A stretch of 64,000 bases of DNA from Clostridiales bacterium. GTDB lineage: Bacteria > Bacillota > Clostridia > Oscillospirales > Acutalibacteraceae. Positions 39,619 through 48,316 of the stretch are shown piece by piece. The stretch spans positions 1 through 64,000 of the forward strand of contig JAILOG010000002.1 in assembly GCA_024690965.1 (NCBI GenBank). Direction: 5' to 3'. Made by a program: the position numbers and the translations under genes. Numbering within the stretch: the first letter of the stretch is position 1; every line of letters begins with the position of its first letter. Below the pieces are notes generated by a model. That model saw nothing but the letters and a program-made list of their open reading frames with translations. It ran no database searches and was not told the DNA's origin.

Positions 39619-40869
39619 ATGAAAACAACAGATCTTGTTATTATAGGCGGCGGCCCTGCGGGCATGAGCGCAGCGGTCGCGGCTTATGAAAGCGGAGTAA
39701 AAGATATATTGATACTTGAGCGTGACAGCTCTCTCGGCGGAATTTTACAGCAGTGTATTCACAACGGTTTTGGTCTGCATAAGTTTAGTGAAGAGCTTAC
39801 GGGACCCGAATACGCCGCCAGATATGAAGCCCGTGTAAAAGAACTCAAAATACCTTACAAGCTTAATACAATGGTGTTGGAAATCAATCAAAACAAAGAG
39901 GTTACAGCCATCAACAGCGAAGAAGGCATATTCACAATACAGGCAAAGGCGATAATACTTGCCATGGGTTGCCGTGAACGTCCGAAAGGCGCGCTTAATA
40001 TAAGCGGAACACGTCCTTCCGGAATATTTACAGCGGGAACCGCACAGAAATTTGTTAATATGATGGGATATATGCCCGGAAAAAGCGTTGTTATTTTAGG
40101 CTCGGGCGATATTGGTCTTATAATGGCAAGAAGAATGACTCTTGAGGGCGCAAAGGTTAAAGCTGTTTGCGAGCTTATGCCGTATTCAGGCGGACTTGAG
40201 AGAAATATAGAACAGTGTTTGAGAGATTTTGACATTCCTCTCAAACTCAGCTGTACCGTAGCCGAAATACACGGCAAAGACCGCTTAGAAGGCGTAACCA
40301 TTGCAAATGTTGACAAAAACAGGTGCATAATTCCCGAAACTAAAGAGTATATCGAGTGCGATACACTTTTGCTCTCCTGCGGACTTATACCCGAAAATGA
40401 GCTTACAAAGGCTTGCGGGATAAATATTGACCGAATAACAAACGGCGCGGATGTAGACCAAAACAGAGAAACGTCCGTAGAAGGAATATTCGCATGCGGC
40501 AATGTTTTGCACGTACATGACCTTGTGGATAATGTATCAGAAGAAGCGGAAACAGCAGGCAAGGGCGCGGCGGAGTATATTTTGAACAGGAAAAATAAGT
40601 CTGCCTCAATAAGAGTTAAAACAGACGGAAAGGTGCGCTATTGTGTTCCCCAGAGAATAACAGATATAGGCGACACAACATTGTTTTTCAGAGTATCGGA
40701 TATATATAAAGATGTAAAAATAATTGTAAAAGACGGAGAAAAAGAAATATTCTCGCGCAAAAAACAAAAGGTCGCTCCCGGAGAGATGGAAAGTATAATG
40801 CTCAAAGGCGATATATTAACAGAAGTTGACTCCGGCGAAATAACGGTAGGATTGGAGAAATTGCAATGA
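39619..40869 (+). CDS. NAD(P)/FAD-dependent oxidoreductase (GlpB-like)
   Basis: A 416-residue flavoprotein of the pyridine-nucleotide-disulfide oxidoreductase fold. The FAD motif GGGPAGMSAAVA is at residue 9, the NAD motif GSGDIGLIMARR near residue 160, and the FAD-closing EGIFACGNVLHVHDLVD near residue 295. It is proposed to pass electrons between the GlpA-like subunit and the acceptor. ATG at 39619 has GGAGG upstream and starts 1 nt after the previous stop. It overlaps the next gene by 4 nt (ATGA). Confidence 0.9.
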   Translation: MKTTDLVIIGGGPAGMSAAVAAYESGVKDILILERDSSLGGILQQCIHNGFGLHKFSEELTGPEYAARYEARVKELKIPYKLNTMVLEINQNKEVTAINSEEGIFTIQAKAIILAMGCRERPKGALNISGTRPSGIFTAGTAQKFVNMMGYMPGKSVVILGSGDIGLIMARRMTLEGAKVKAVCELMPYSGGLERNIEQCLRDFDIPLKLSCTVAEIHGKDRLEGVTIANVDKNRCIIPETKEYIECDTLLLSCGLIPENELTKACGINIDRITNGADVDQNRETSVEGIFACGNVLHVHDLVDNVSEEAETAGKGAAEYILNRKNKSASIRVKTDGKVRYCVPQRITDIGDTTLFFRVSDIYKDVKIIVKDGEKEIFSRKKQKVAPGEMESIMLKGDILTEVDSGEITVGLEKLQ

Positions 40870-41216
40870 CAAAAGAGCTTACCTGCATAATATGCCCCAA
40901 GGGCTGCAGAATAAAGGTCGAATACGAAGGAAATAACATTATTTCCGTAACCGGCAATTCCTGCAAAAGAGGTTACGCTTACGCCTGCGACGAGGCAATA
41001 GACCCCAAGCGTACAGTTACAAGTACAATGAGAACAGTTTCGGGCAAACTTTTGCCGGTAAAGACCGATAAGCCAATTCAAAAAAAGCTGATTTTTGAAT
41101 GTATGAAGGCAATAAACACGTCAAAGGCAGATGACGATACAAAAATAGGGGATATTATACTTTCCGGTGTGCTTGGCACGGACGTAAACATTGTGGCAAC
41201 AGGTCCGGTAAGATAA
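40866..41216 (+). CDS. DUF1667 protein of the glycerol-3-phosphate operon
   Basis: A 116-residue protein with two CxxC-like motifs (TCIICPKGC near residue 6 and NSCKRGYAYAC near residue 37) that could bind a metal or Fe-S cluster, and an RTVTSTMRTVSG core typical of DUF1667. It is almost always third after the two flavoproteins in Clostridia and may be the electron-transfer subunit replacing GlpC. That role is inference from gene context. Confidence 0.9.
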   Translation: MTKELTCIICPKGCRIKVEYEGNNIISVTGNSCKRGYAYACDEAIDPKRTVTSTMRTVSGKLLPVKTDKPIQKKLIFECMKAINTSKADDDTKIGDIILSGVLGTDVNIVATGPVR

Positions 41217-41240
41217 ATATAATAGGTTGATAAGCAGAAT

Positions 41241-41296
41241 GACCGAAGATATGCATTGCCTTACCGGTAATGTGTGTCCTCGGCTTTTGCTTTTTT
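41241..41296 (+). terminator. Terminator after the glycerol-3-phosphate operon
   Basis: A long imperfect stem pairs 41243-41258 with 41268-41283 (one mismatch, several G-U pairs), followed by TTTTGCTTTTTT. Confidence 0.75.
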
Positions 41297-41338
41297 AGCT
41301 TACAAATATGAAAATAAGCTGAAAAATACACAAAACTA

Positions 41339-41367
41339 TTGATTTTTTTAAAAAAATTCGATATTAT
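41339..41367 (+). promoter_or_regulatory. Promoter of the C39-like/SH3b protein gene
   Basis: TTGATT (41339-41344), 17-nt spacer, TATTAT (41362-41367), in an AT-rich tract. Confidence 0.6.
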
Positions 41368-41420
41368 ATGTACAAAGAGAGTATGTGTTTGGTTGACAAA
41401 CTAAGAAAAGAGGTCTTGCT

Positions 41421-42977
41421 ATGAAAATAAAGAGATATGTTTCGGCGATGATATGTGTGCTGATGATAATATCTGCGGCTATCCCGTCGGGCTTCGCCGT
41501 AAATACGCAAATAGAAGCACTGCAGCAGGCAGATGCACGCTGGAGCGATTTTGTGTACGGCGCAGGAAAAAATATAAGCAATTACGGCAAATCTTCTTGC
41601 GGATTGTTTTCTTCAATAAACGCGGTAAGGGCTCTTACCGACAGAGAGTTTTCAATAAATGAGATAAAAGCATGGGGAGACTATGCGGGACCGCTTTATT
41701 ATGTGTTGGGACACGGTTCTGAACACACGATTGTAAAAGGCCTTGCAGATAAATTCGGCAACACATATTATTACAGATGTACCGAGTGTTATCAGTTCGG
41801 AAACTATATATCGCTCAAAGGCGATAATTATCCAAAGACCGAATCGGGTATGACCACCATATGGAACAAGCTTACCTCTGAATTGGAAAAGGGCAGAGTT
41901 TGCGTTACGCTTGTGCAAGACCATTTTATTGCAATTATAGACTATAACAAAAACACAGACAAGGTTTTTATACTTGATTCCGCAGCTGACGAAGATATAA
42001 GAAAAACCCATGTAAGCGGTGACTGGAAATCTAAAAACGAATTGTATTACGGTTCAAAAGACGGAAGCGAAATGCTGAAATTGCGTTGTTGCTTTAATTT
42101 TCTGGAAGCTGCAACCGGTAATTACAAAATAAACACATCGTCCGATCCGCTTAATATGCGCGCGTCTAATACCGCTTCTTCAAGTACCGTGGGCTCTGTT
42201 CCCAAGGGAGAAGTTGTTGCCGTTACCCAAATTTCAAACGGCTTCGGAAAAATAGTGTATAAGAATACTACGGGCTGGATCTCTATGAGATATACAAAAT
42301 TTGTTTCCCGTGATCCGGTGTCAGAAATCAATTCTCCTTCAAACTCAAAAGGAAATTATAAGGTCGCCACATCCGGCAGCGGACTTAATTTAAGAGCCTC
42401 TGCGTCTACTTCGGGAAATATACTTACTACTGTACCTAACGGCACACCTGTTACCGTATATGAAGTTTTAAACGGCTTTGGAAAGGTGTCATACAAAAAT
42501 ACGGTAGGCTGGCTTTCGATGTCTTATCTTGCTCCCGTTACCGCAATAAATTCCGAAACTACTTCTTCGGGTATGTACAAGGTTACAACATCCGGCGGCA
42601 GCCTTAAGCTGAGAGCTTCGGCTTCCGCTTCCGCGAATGTTTTGACGCTTGTGCCAAACGGAACTGATGTTGTTGTTAACCAAATATCAAATGGGTTTGG
42701 TAAAGCATCATATAACGGCAACACTGGCTGGCTTTCAATGAATTATCTTACTTACAATTTTGTGGCAACACAGCTTGGAAGATATAAGGTAAGAACAAAT
42801 TCGGGAAGATTGAAAATGCACGAAAGTGACAGCGCCGATTCTAAAACAATAGCGCTTGTACCAAACGGAGCGGACTTAAATGTTATATCAACGTCAAACG
42901 GTTTCGGCAAAGTTACTTATAACGGTAACACAGGTTGGGTATCACTTAATTATTTATCAAAAAGCCTTGTTCCCTGA
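41421..42977 (+). CDS. Secreted C39-like cysteine peptidase domain protein with four SH3b repeats
   Basis: A 518-residue exported protein with a signal peptide at residues 1-26. Residues 30-232 form a papain-fold C39-like domain with Cys60 in KSSCGLFSSINA and His168 in VQDHFIAIIDY as the likely catalytic pair. Four bacterial SH3 (SH3_3) repeats of about 65-75 residues follow, each with LxxRASxSxSxxxxxxVPxG, NGFGK and GWxSMxYL. SH3b domains usually bind cell-wall peptides, so a peptidoglycan peptidase or wall-bound protease is likely. No dockerin. Own promoter; convergent with ldh. Confidence 0.85.
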   Translation: MKIKRYVSAMICVLMIISAAIPSGFAVNTQIEALQQADARWSDFVYGAGKNISNYGKSSCGLFSSINAVRALTDREFSINEIKAWGDYAGPLYYVLGHGSEHTIVKGLADKFGNTYYYRCTECYQFGNYISLKGDNYPKTESGMTTIWNKLTSELEKGRVCVTLVQDHFIAIIDYNKNTDKVFILDSAADEDIRKTHVSGDWKSKNELYYGSKDGSEMLKLRCCFNFLEAATGNYKINTSSDPLNMRASNTASSSTVGSVPKGEVVAVTQISNGFGKIVYKNTTGWISMRYTKFVSRDPVSEINSPSNSKGNYKVATSGSGLNLRASASTSGNILTTVPNGTPVTVYEVLNGFGKVSYKNTVGWLSMSYLAPVTAINSETTSSGMYKVTTSGGSLKLRASASASANVLTLVPNGTDVVVNQISNGFGKASYNGNTGWLSMNYLTYNFVATQLGRYKVRTNSGRLKMHESDSADSKTIALVPNGADLNVISTSNGFGKVTYNGNTGWVSLNYLSKSLVP

Positions 42978-43000
42978 TAATTAAACAAAACAGAACGTAA

Positions 43001-43032
43001 AACGGGCTGTCGCAGAAGTGCGGCGGCCCGTT
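43001..43032. terminator. Terminator-like hairpin between the SH3b gene and ldh
   Basis: AACGGGC (43001-43007) pairs with GCCCGTT (43026-43032) with inner pairing, between convergent genes. The T-run is poor on both strands. Confidence 0.6.
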
Positions 43033-43056
43033 GTTTGAATATTGATATTTTAATGT

Positions 43057-44040
43057 TTATTTCGTGAGAGCGGCTTCTTTTTCTTTGCTTTGAACAGAAA
43101 GATGCTTGTAATTGTTATCAAGCGTGGCGGCGCTTTGTTTTAGCTTAACTATTTCATCGTCCGTAAGGTCAAGCCGTAAGATCTTTTTAACACCGCCTCT
43201 GTTTACAAATCCTGGAATACCCATAAATGTGTCGTTTATTCCGTACTCACCCCTGAATTTTGTACTTACTGTTAAAACGCTGTTTTCATCGTTGAAAATG
43301 GCCTTTGTTATCCTTACAAGTGCCATTCCTATTCCGTAATATGTCGCACCCTTAGCGTCTATTATGGAATATGCGGCGTTGCTTACATCATCGGCTATTT
43401 TTTCTAATTCATAAATTTTGTAGTCTTTTGTATTCTCGTTTAGTATGTCATAAACACGTTTTGTCGCGACCATCGCCTGTGACCACGGTACAAATTCGCT
43501 GTCGCCGTGTTCGCCTATTACATAAGCATGAACGTTGCGCGGGTCCACATCGAAGTAAGTTCCCAGCAAATATCTCAGCCTTGCCGTGTCGAGCGTTGTG
43601 CCGCTTCCGATGACTCTGTGGGCGGGAAATCCGGAAATGTCGCACACAACTCTTGTCATAATATCCACGGGATTTGTAGCCACGATGAATATTCCGTTAA
43701 ACCCTGATTTTACTGTCGAGGTCACTACCTGTCTGAAAACCTCGGTATTTCTTTGAAGAAGATTGATGCGTGATTCCCCCGGCTTTTGCGCAACGCCTGC
43801 ACATATTACAACTATGTCTGCGTCTTTGCAGTCGGGATAATCGCCGGCGCTTACTTTTATCCCCGACGGTGAGAACGCCGCGCCGTGGTTTAAGTCCTGC
43901 GCCTCGCCCTCGGCACGTTTGCGGTTTAAATCAATAAGCACAAGCTCATTGCACACGCCTTGGTTTAAAAGCGCATAAGCATAGCTCATTCCTACCATAC
44001 CTGCGCCTATAATAACTACTTTTCGTTTGTCATAAATCAT
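43057..44040 (-). CDS. ldh: L-lactate dehydrogenase
   Basis: A 327-residue NAD-dependent enzyme that reduces pyruvate to L-lactate in fermentation. The Rossmann motif is GAGMVGMSYAYAL, the substrate loop AQKPGESRINLLQRN holds Gln and Arg, VIGSGTTLDTARLRY carries the LDH-type region, and the active-site His is in GEHGDSEF. The Gln in the AQKPGE loop favours lactate over malate dehydrogenase. GGAGG lies 5 nt upstream of the ATG. It is 30 nt downstream of sleB, without a visible promoter between. Confidence 0.96.
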   Translation of the reverse strand: MIYDKRKVVIIGAGMVGMSYAYALLNQGVCNELVLIDLNRKRAEGEAQDLNHGAAFSPSGIKVSAGDYPDCKDADIVVICAGVAQKPGESRINLLQRNTEVFRQVVTSTVKSGFNGIFIVATNPVDIMTRVVCDISGFPAHRVIGSGTTLDTARLRYLLGTYFDVDPRNVHAYVIGEHGDSEFVPWSQAMVATKRVYDILNENTKDYKIYELEKIADDVSNAAYSIIDAKGATYYGIGMALVRITKAIFNDENSVLTVSTKFRGEYGINDTFMGIPGFVNRGGVKKILRLDLTDDEIVKLKQSAATLDNNYKHLSVQSKEKEAALTK

Positions 44041-44070
44041 AAAAACCTCCGTAAATGTATTAAACTTACC

Positions 44071-44742
44071 TTATGAGCAGAATGTGTGATTTCCTATAAT
44101 GGTTATAACGGGTCTTGAAAGCATATATTTATTTCTCGTGTTTTTGGGATTGTAATAATATATTGCGCCGCCCGATGGATCATAGCCGTTTATAGCGTCT
44201 ATTGCAGCTTTTTTTGATGATGCTGCAACCGGACTGTTTATTTCTCCGTTAGAAACACACTCAAAAGCTCCCGATTGATAAATAACTCCCGATATCGTGT
44301 TCGGGAAAGAGGGATGTTCTACACGGTTAAGTATTACGGCGCCTACTGCAACCTGTCCCTCATATGATTCTCCCCGTGATTCGGCTGATATTATCCTTGC
44401 CAAAAGGGCTATTTCAGACTCGGTGTATCTGCTGCCCGAATTCTGCCTGCTTATTCCAAGTGCCTTCAGCGTTTTTTCACCTACTATACCGTCGGCGGAA
44501 AGATTATTGTCTTTTTGAAAAAGAATTACCGCTTTTTTTGTTCTGCTGCCGTAGATTCCGTCTACCTTGCTTGTATAATAGCCGAGTTCTTTCAGCTTTG
44601 TCTGAACCTGAGCCACTTCGTTACCGATAGAGCCTTCTTTGGACAAGGCGTGAGAATCGTCAGTCATTATAATATACGCAACACAAAACGTGAGGGTAAA
44701 CGCGACTGACAATATAAGAGCCGTAGTTTTTTTGCTTAACAT
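44071..44742 (-). CDS. sleB: Spore cortex-lytic enzyme SleB-type
   Basis: A 223-residue exported protein. The N-terminal signal/anchor is at about 5-30. Residues about 42-100 form a peptidoglycan-binding domain ([20 protein letters not shown]). Residues 110-223 form a SleB/CwlJ hydrolase_2 domain with the catalytic Glu in IISAESRGE, and the VGAVILNRV and IGNHTFCS motifs. It degrades muramic-lactam cortex peptidoglycan at germination, so the host is a spore former. ATG at 44742 has GGGAG 8 nt upstream, and that site lies at the end of an inverted-repeat arm (44752-44791). ATG 44760 lacks a ribosome binding site. Confidence 0.92.
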   Translation of the reverse strand: MLSKKTTALILSVAFTLTFCVAYIIMTDDSHALSKEGSIGNEVAQVQTKLKELGYYTSKVDGIYGSRTKKAVILFQKDNNLSADGIVGEKTLKALGISRQNSGSRYTESEIALLARIISAESRGESYEGQVAVGAVILNRVEHPSFPNTISGVIYQSGAFECVSNGEINSPVAASSKKAAIDAINGYDPSGGAIYYYNPKNTRNKYMLSRPVITIIGNHTFCS

Positions 44743-44751
44743 ATAAAAACT

Positions 44752-44791
44752 CCCAATCATATAAAAGTAAATATATCTTTTGTTGATTGGG
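44752..44791 (-). promoter_or_regulatory. Inverted repeat overlapping the sleB ribosome binding site
   Basis: CCCAATCA (44752-44759) is repeated inverted as TGATTGGG (44784-44791) with further inner A/T pairing. On the minus strand the second arm ends in the GGGAG ribosome binding site of sleB and is followed by TTTTTAT. It is either the terminator of the preceding gene or an RBS-masking hairpin. Confidence 0.6.
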
Positions 44792-44803
44792 CGTGATTAT
44801 TCA

Positions 44804-45247
44804 TTATATAAGCTTAGAATTATATAAAATATCTGCGGCTCGTTCTATTATATCGGGGCAAGGGCGTTTTTTGTAGTATTCGGACGTTCTTTCCTCAGGA
44901 GCGCCTGAGAAAGTGATATCGGCGTTTGACAAAAGCTTTCTGCATATTATTGAGCCATTTGCTTTTTCAAATTCTTTGCTTAAAGCCTGAACATAAGAGT
45001 ATACAAGCTTTCGGCTTTCAAGGTTATTGTTTGGGTCGCCGTATTTAAGGCTTAATACAAGCACAATACCACTGAAAGCTCCGCAGACCTCTCTTAACCT
45101 GCTCATACCGCCGCCGAAACCTATGGCGGCTTTCGCCAAAAAATCTTTATCTATTCCAAGTTCGTCAGCGAATGCCATTGCAACTGCCTGCGAACAGTTG
45201 TACCCCTGTAGAAAATAAGAACGCGCAAGCTTTCCTTTTTCGCTCAT
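44804..45247 (-). CDS. C_GCAxxG_C_C family protein
   Basis: A 147-residue protein with the family's spaced cysteines: NCSQAV near residue 18, VCGAFSG near 55 (the GCAxxG-like core), SIICRKLL near 101 and RPCPDII near 130. Proteins of this family are thought to bind a redox-active centre or metal, but no function is established. It lies 14 nt downstream of the DUF3784-like gene on the same strand; GGAG is 8 nt before the ATG. Confidence 0.88.
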   Translation of the reverse strand: MSEKGKLARSYFLQGYNCSQAVAMAFADELGIDKDFLAKAAIGFGGGMSRLREVCGAFSGIVLVLSLKYGDPNNNLESRKLVYSYVQALSKEFEKANGSIICRKLLSNADITFSGAPEERTSEYYKKRPCPDIIERAADILYNSKLI

Positions 45248-45261
45248 TTTGTTTTCTCCGA

Positions 45262-45573
45262 TTATTTTTTGTTGAATTTTTTGTTCTTATGTGTGTAGAA
45301 ATATCCGAATATAACGTCAGCCACGAGCAATATTACGCCGCAAAGAGAAAGTATATTAAGCTTGAGTACATCACCCAAGGCTATAATTGCTACACAGCCT
45401 GCCGCCGCAAAAAACAGCTTGCCTATAAAAACCGAGATTTTATGCATATCTCTGTTTTCTTTGTCGGGCTTTGGCATTGTATTGAACCATTCTACAATAA
45501 CCGCGCCTTTGCCTGTGAAAAAGATAACTCCCACAGCTATGATTAACAGAATAATAAAAGCGTCAACTATCAT
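45262..45573 (-). CDS. Small membrane protein, DUF3784-like
   Basis: A 103-residue protein with three predicted helices: residues 1-20, 48-68 and 74-92. A conserved-looking WFNTMPKPDKE segment after the first helix is typical of DUF3784. The ATG at 45573 is 22 nt from the only Shine-Dalgarno (AAGGAGG, plus 45597-45603). Either the GCGG/CCGC mini-hairpin between (45582-45594) shortens the distance, or an in-frame ATT at 45588, seven nt after AGGAGG, is the start and adds five residues. Function unknown. Confidence 0.75.
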   Translation of the reverse strand: MIVDAFIILLIIAVGVIFFTGKGAVIVEWFNTMPKPDKENRDMHKISVFIGKLFFAAAGCVAIIALGDVLKLNILSLCGVILLVADVIFGYFYTHKNKKFNKK

Positions 45574-45604
45574 TTTTTTACGCGGAATAACCGCTCCTCC
45601 TTGT

Positions 45605-47629
45605 TCAGCCTCGATTTATTTTATCGAACATTTGTCGTATTTCTGCTCTTAAATAAGAGTATTCGGGCTTTTGCAAGCCGTCGTTTGATATTTGCTTTGA
45701 AGCATTTAATGCGCACTTCAGCATTTCTGTATCGGAAAGATCCGCGATGCTCAGTATAGGCAGACCCGATTGCCGTGAGCCGAAGAAATCGCCGGGTCCT
45801 CTCAGTTTCAGATCAAAGTCGGCAATTTTAAAGCCGTCTGTTGTATCACACAGTATTTTGAGCCTTTTTATTGATTCTTCACCTTTGCTGTCGGACACAA
45901 GTATACAGTAAGACTGATGTTTTCCTCTGCCTACGCGCCCTCTTAATTGATGAAGCTGAGAAAGCCCAAAACGTTCGGCGTTTTCTATCATTATAACAGT
46001 AGCGTTAGGAACGTCTACGCCTACCTCCACAACTGTAGTGGATACAAGCAATTGTATTTTGCCATCTGAAAAGGCTTTCATAACGGAGTCTTTTTCTTTT
46101 GTTTTCATTTTTCCGTGCAAAAGAGCTATTGAGTATTCTTTAAATTCACCGTTTTTAAGCTTTTCGTAGTATTGCTCGGCTGAGGCGATCTCCATTTCGT
46201 TTTCCTCTACCGAAGGGCAGATTATATAACATTGCCTGCCGCTTTTTATTTGTTTTTTCAAAAAGTTGTAAGCGCGGTGTCTTATTTCACCGTTTATAAA
46301 AAACGTCTCCGTCTGTTTCCTGTTTTTCGGCATCTCATTCATTACGGATATGTCAAGGTCGCCGTAAAGCATCATCGCAAGGGTGCGGGGGATGGGCGTA
46401 GCCGACATAATAAGAAAATGCGGGTCGTTACCTTTCGCGAGCAGCTTAGAGCGTTGCTGCACGCCGAATCTGTGCTGCTCGTCCGTTACGGCAAGACCGA
46501 GATTTTTAAATTCCACATTATCCGTTAAAAGAGCGTGGGTGCCTATTATCAAATTAATTTCACCTGAGAAAAGCTTTTGTTTTATTGAGTTTTTATTCTT
46601 AGGGGTGGTGCTTCCCGTTAAAAGTGCCGTGTTAACACCAAGCTGTGATAATTGTTTTGACAAAGTATTGTAATGCTGTGTTGCCAAAATTTCCGTGGGA
46701 GCCATAAAAGCGCACTGCATACCGTTTTTTACGGCGTTATAACATACAGCGGCGGCAACACACGTTTTTCCGCTGCCAACGTCTCCCTGCAAAAGGCGCG
46801 CCATAGAGTTTCCGCTTCGCATATCGTTTATGCAATCATTTATGGCGCGTTTTTGGCTGTCTGTAAGTTCGTAGGGTAACGATTTTATAAACGTTTCTGT
46901 ATAATCGTTAGTTATTCTTTGCCCTTTGTGTGTTTTTTTACTCAGCTTTAGCATTTTCATACCGAGGGAGAGTTTAAGAAGTTCGTCAAATACAAGCCTC
47001 TTTCGTGCGTAATAAATTTCCTTTTCGCTTTTCGGAAAGTGTATTTTTAACAGCGCGTCTTTAAGCCCCGATAAATCATATTCGGATAATATGCTTTCAG
47101 GCAGAGAATCCGCCATATTCTCAGGCAAAAGCTTTAGCGCGTCTTTAACATTTTGGCGGAACATATTGTTTGTAAGTCCTGAGGTCAAATTGTATACAGG
47201 TTGAAACGTTCCCGAAAGCTCGGGCTTCAATAGCTGCGGCGAAAGCATACTCTTTTGCCCCAAGCTCGATATCACTTTGCCGTGAATAAGGTATTTTTTG
47301 CCTTTTTTAAGCTTGTCTGCAACATATTTGTTATTAAAAAAGGTAAGCAAAATGCTTCCGGTGTCGTCTTCGGCAAAGGATTTTACTATAAGTCTGTTTT
47401 TTGCGGTATAGCTTATCTCTGCGTCGGAAATAATAGTTACCGATACGCAGCATATCTCGCCCTCTATCGCTTCAAAAACGGTTTTGGGGGCGGTCAGGTC
47501 TTCATATCTGCGCGGATAGCTTGTTACAAGTTCACCTACCGAAGATATGCCTAATCGGCGATAAAGCGCTGCGCGTTTATCGCCGACCATCTTTAAGCTT
47601 TGTATAGGTTTTTTAAATAAAGATGACAC
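45605..47629 (-). CDS. recG: ATP-dependent DNA helicase RecG
   Basis: A 674-residue superfamily 2 helicase that remodels stalled replication forks and Holliday junctions. It has the N-terminal wedge/OB domain (about 1-260), Walker A GDVGSGKT, the DEQHRF box, SATPIPRTLA, and the C-terminal motif VI LRGRVGRG. Length is normal. The start is GTG at 47629, 7 nt after the mscL stop codon, with its RBS inside the end of mscL. Confidence 0.97.
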   Translation of the reverse strand: MSSLFKKPIQSLKMVGDKRAALYRRLGISSVGELVTSYPRRYEDLTAPKTVFEAIEGEICCVSVTIISDAEISYTAKNRLIVKSFAEDDTGSILLTFFNNKYVADKLKKGKKYLIHGKVISSLGQKSMLSPQLLKPELSGTFQPVYNLTSGLTNNMFRQNVKDALKLLPENMADSLPESILSEYDLSGLKDALLKIHFPKSEKEIYYARKRLVFDELLKLSLGMKMLKLSKKTHKGQRITNDYTETFIKSLPYELTDSQKRAINDCINDMRSGNSMARLLQGDVGSGKTCVAAAVCYNAVKNGMQCAFMAPTEILATQHYNTLSKQLSQLGVNTALLTGSTTPKNKNSIKQKLFSGEINLIIGTHALLTDNVEFKNLGLAVTDEQHRFGVQQRSKLLAKGNDPHFLIMSATPIPRTLAMMLYGDLDISVMNEMPKNRKQTETFFINGEIRHRAYNFLKKQIKSGRQCYIICPSVEENEMEIASAEQYYEKLKNGEFKEYSIALLHGKMKTKEKDSVMKAFSDGKIQLLVSTTVVEVGVDVPNATVIMIENAERFGLSQLHQLRGRVGRGKHQSYCILVSDSKGEESIKRLKILCDTTDGFKIADFDLKLRGPGDFFGSRQSGLPILSIADLSDTEMLKCALNASKQISNDGLQKPEYSYLRAEIRQMFDKINRG

Positions 47630-47636
47630 TTAAATA

Positions 47637-48128
47637 TCAATCCTCTTTATATTCTTCGCCGGGCTTTAACTCAGATGTACACTCGGGGCAGCGTGTTGCT
47701 TCAAGCGGGATAACACTGAGGCAATAAGGACATTTTTTTGTTGTTTTAACGGGTTCTTCTTCTTTTTTGCCGATAGAAGTTACCTTGTTTATAGCTTTAA
47801 CCATACAGAATATAACAAGCGCCATAATGATGAAGTTTAATATGGCTGTAATAAGCGCACCGTAGTTAAGAGTTGTAACACCAAGCTCTGTGGCTTTTTC
47901 AAGCGAGGTAACGGCAGACGCCTCTACACCTTCGGGCAGTTTTAAAATTACAAACTGCTCGTTAAAGTTAACTCCGCCTGTAACAAGACCGATAAGCGGC
48001 ATTACAAGATCGTTAACAAAAGAGTTTACTATGCTTTGAAAAGCCGCGCCTATAATTACGCCTACGGCAAGGTCGAGCACGTTGCCTCTCATGGCAAACT
48101 CTTTAAATTCCTTAAAAAACTTCTTCAT
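47637..48128 (-). CDS. mscL: Large-conductance mechanosensitive channel MscL with C-terminal zinc ribbon
   Basis: A 163-residue protein. It has an N-terminal amphipathic helix, TM1 (MRGNVLDLAVGVIIGAAF), the loop, TM2 (about 92-115), then a tail not found in the E. coli protein: a Cys4 zinc ribbon CPYC...CPEC (about 134-153) and an acidic end. The channel opens on membrane tension to release solutes during osmotic downshock. The zinc ribbon replaces or extends the cytoplasmic bundle and is seen in some Clostridia. Its own promoter lies at 48186-48214. Confidence 0.95.
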   Translation of the reverse strand: MKKFFKEFKEFAMRGNVLDLAVGVIIGAAFQSIVNSFVNDLVMPLIGLVTGGVNFNEQFVILKLPEGVEASAVTSLEKATELGVTTLNYGALITAILNFIIMALVIFCMVKAINKVTSIGKKEEEPVKTTKKCPYCLSVIPLEATRCPECTSELKPGEEYKED

Positions 48129-48185
48129 AACAACACATCCTTATCAAAATTTACGAAAGCATTTTTATACACCCTCGCAAGAAGT

Positions 48186-48214
48186 ATTATATTATTATTG
48201 AATTAATTTGTCAA
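48186..48214 (-). promoter_or_regulatory. Promoter of mscL-recG
   Basis: Minus-strand TTGACA (plus 48209-48214), 17-nt spacer, TATAAT (plus 48186-48191). Confidence 0.85.
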
Positions 48215-48316
48215 TAAATCACAATAAATAATATTTTATTTCTTTTAGAGAAAAAAAGAACGTAAAAAATATGTTAAAATCAAGCCGAAATCGGAGAAAA
48301 AAGGAAGTTGCAAATT

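Noticed and set aside
42114-42970. Tandem DNA repeats or CRISPR-like array
   Set aside because: The periodicity comes from four diverged SH3b protein repeats in a single frame, not from identical DNA repeats with spacers.
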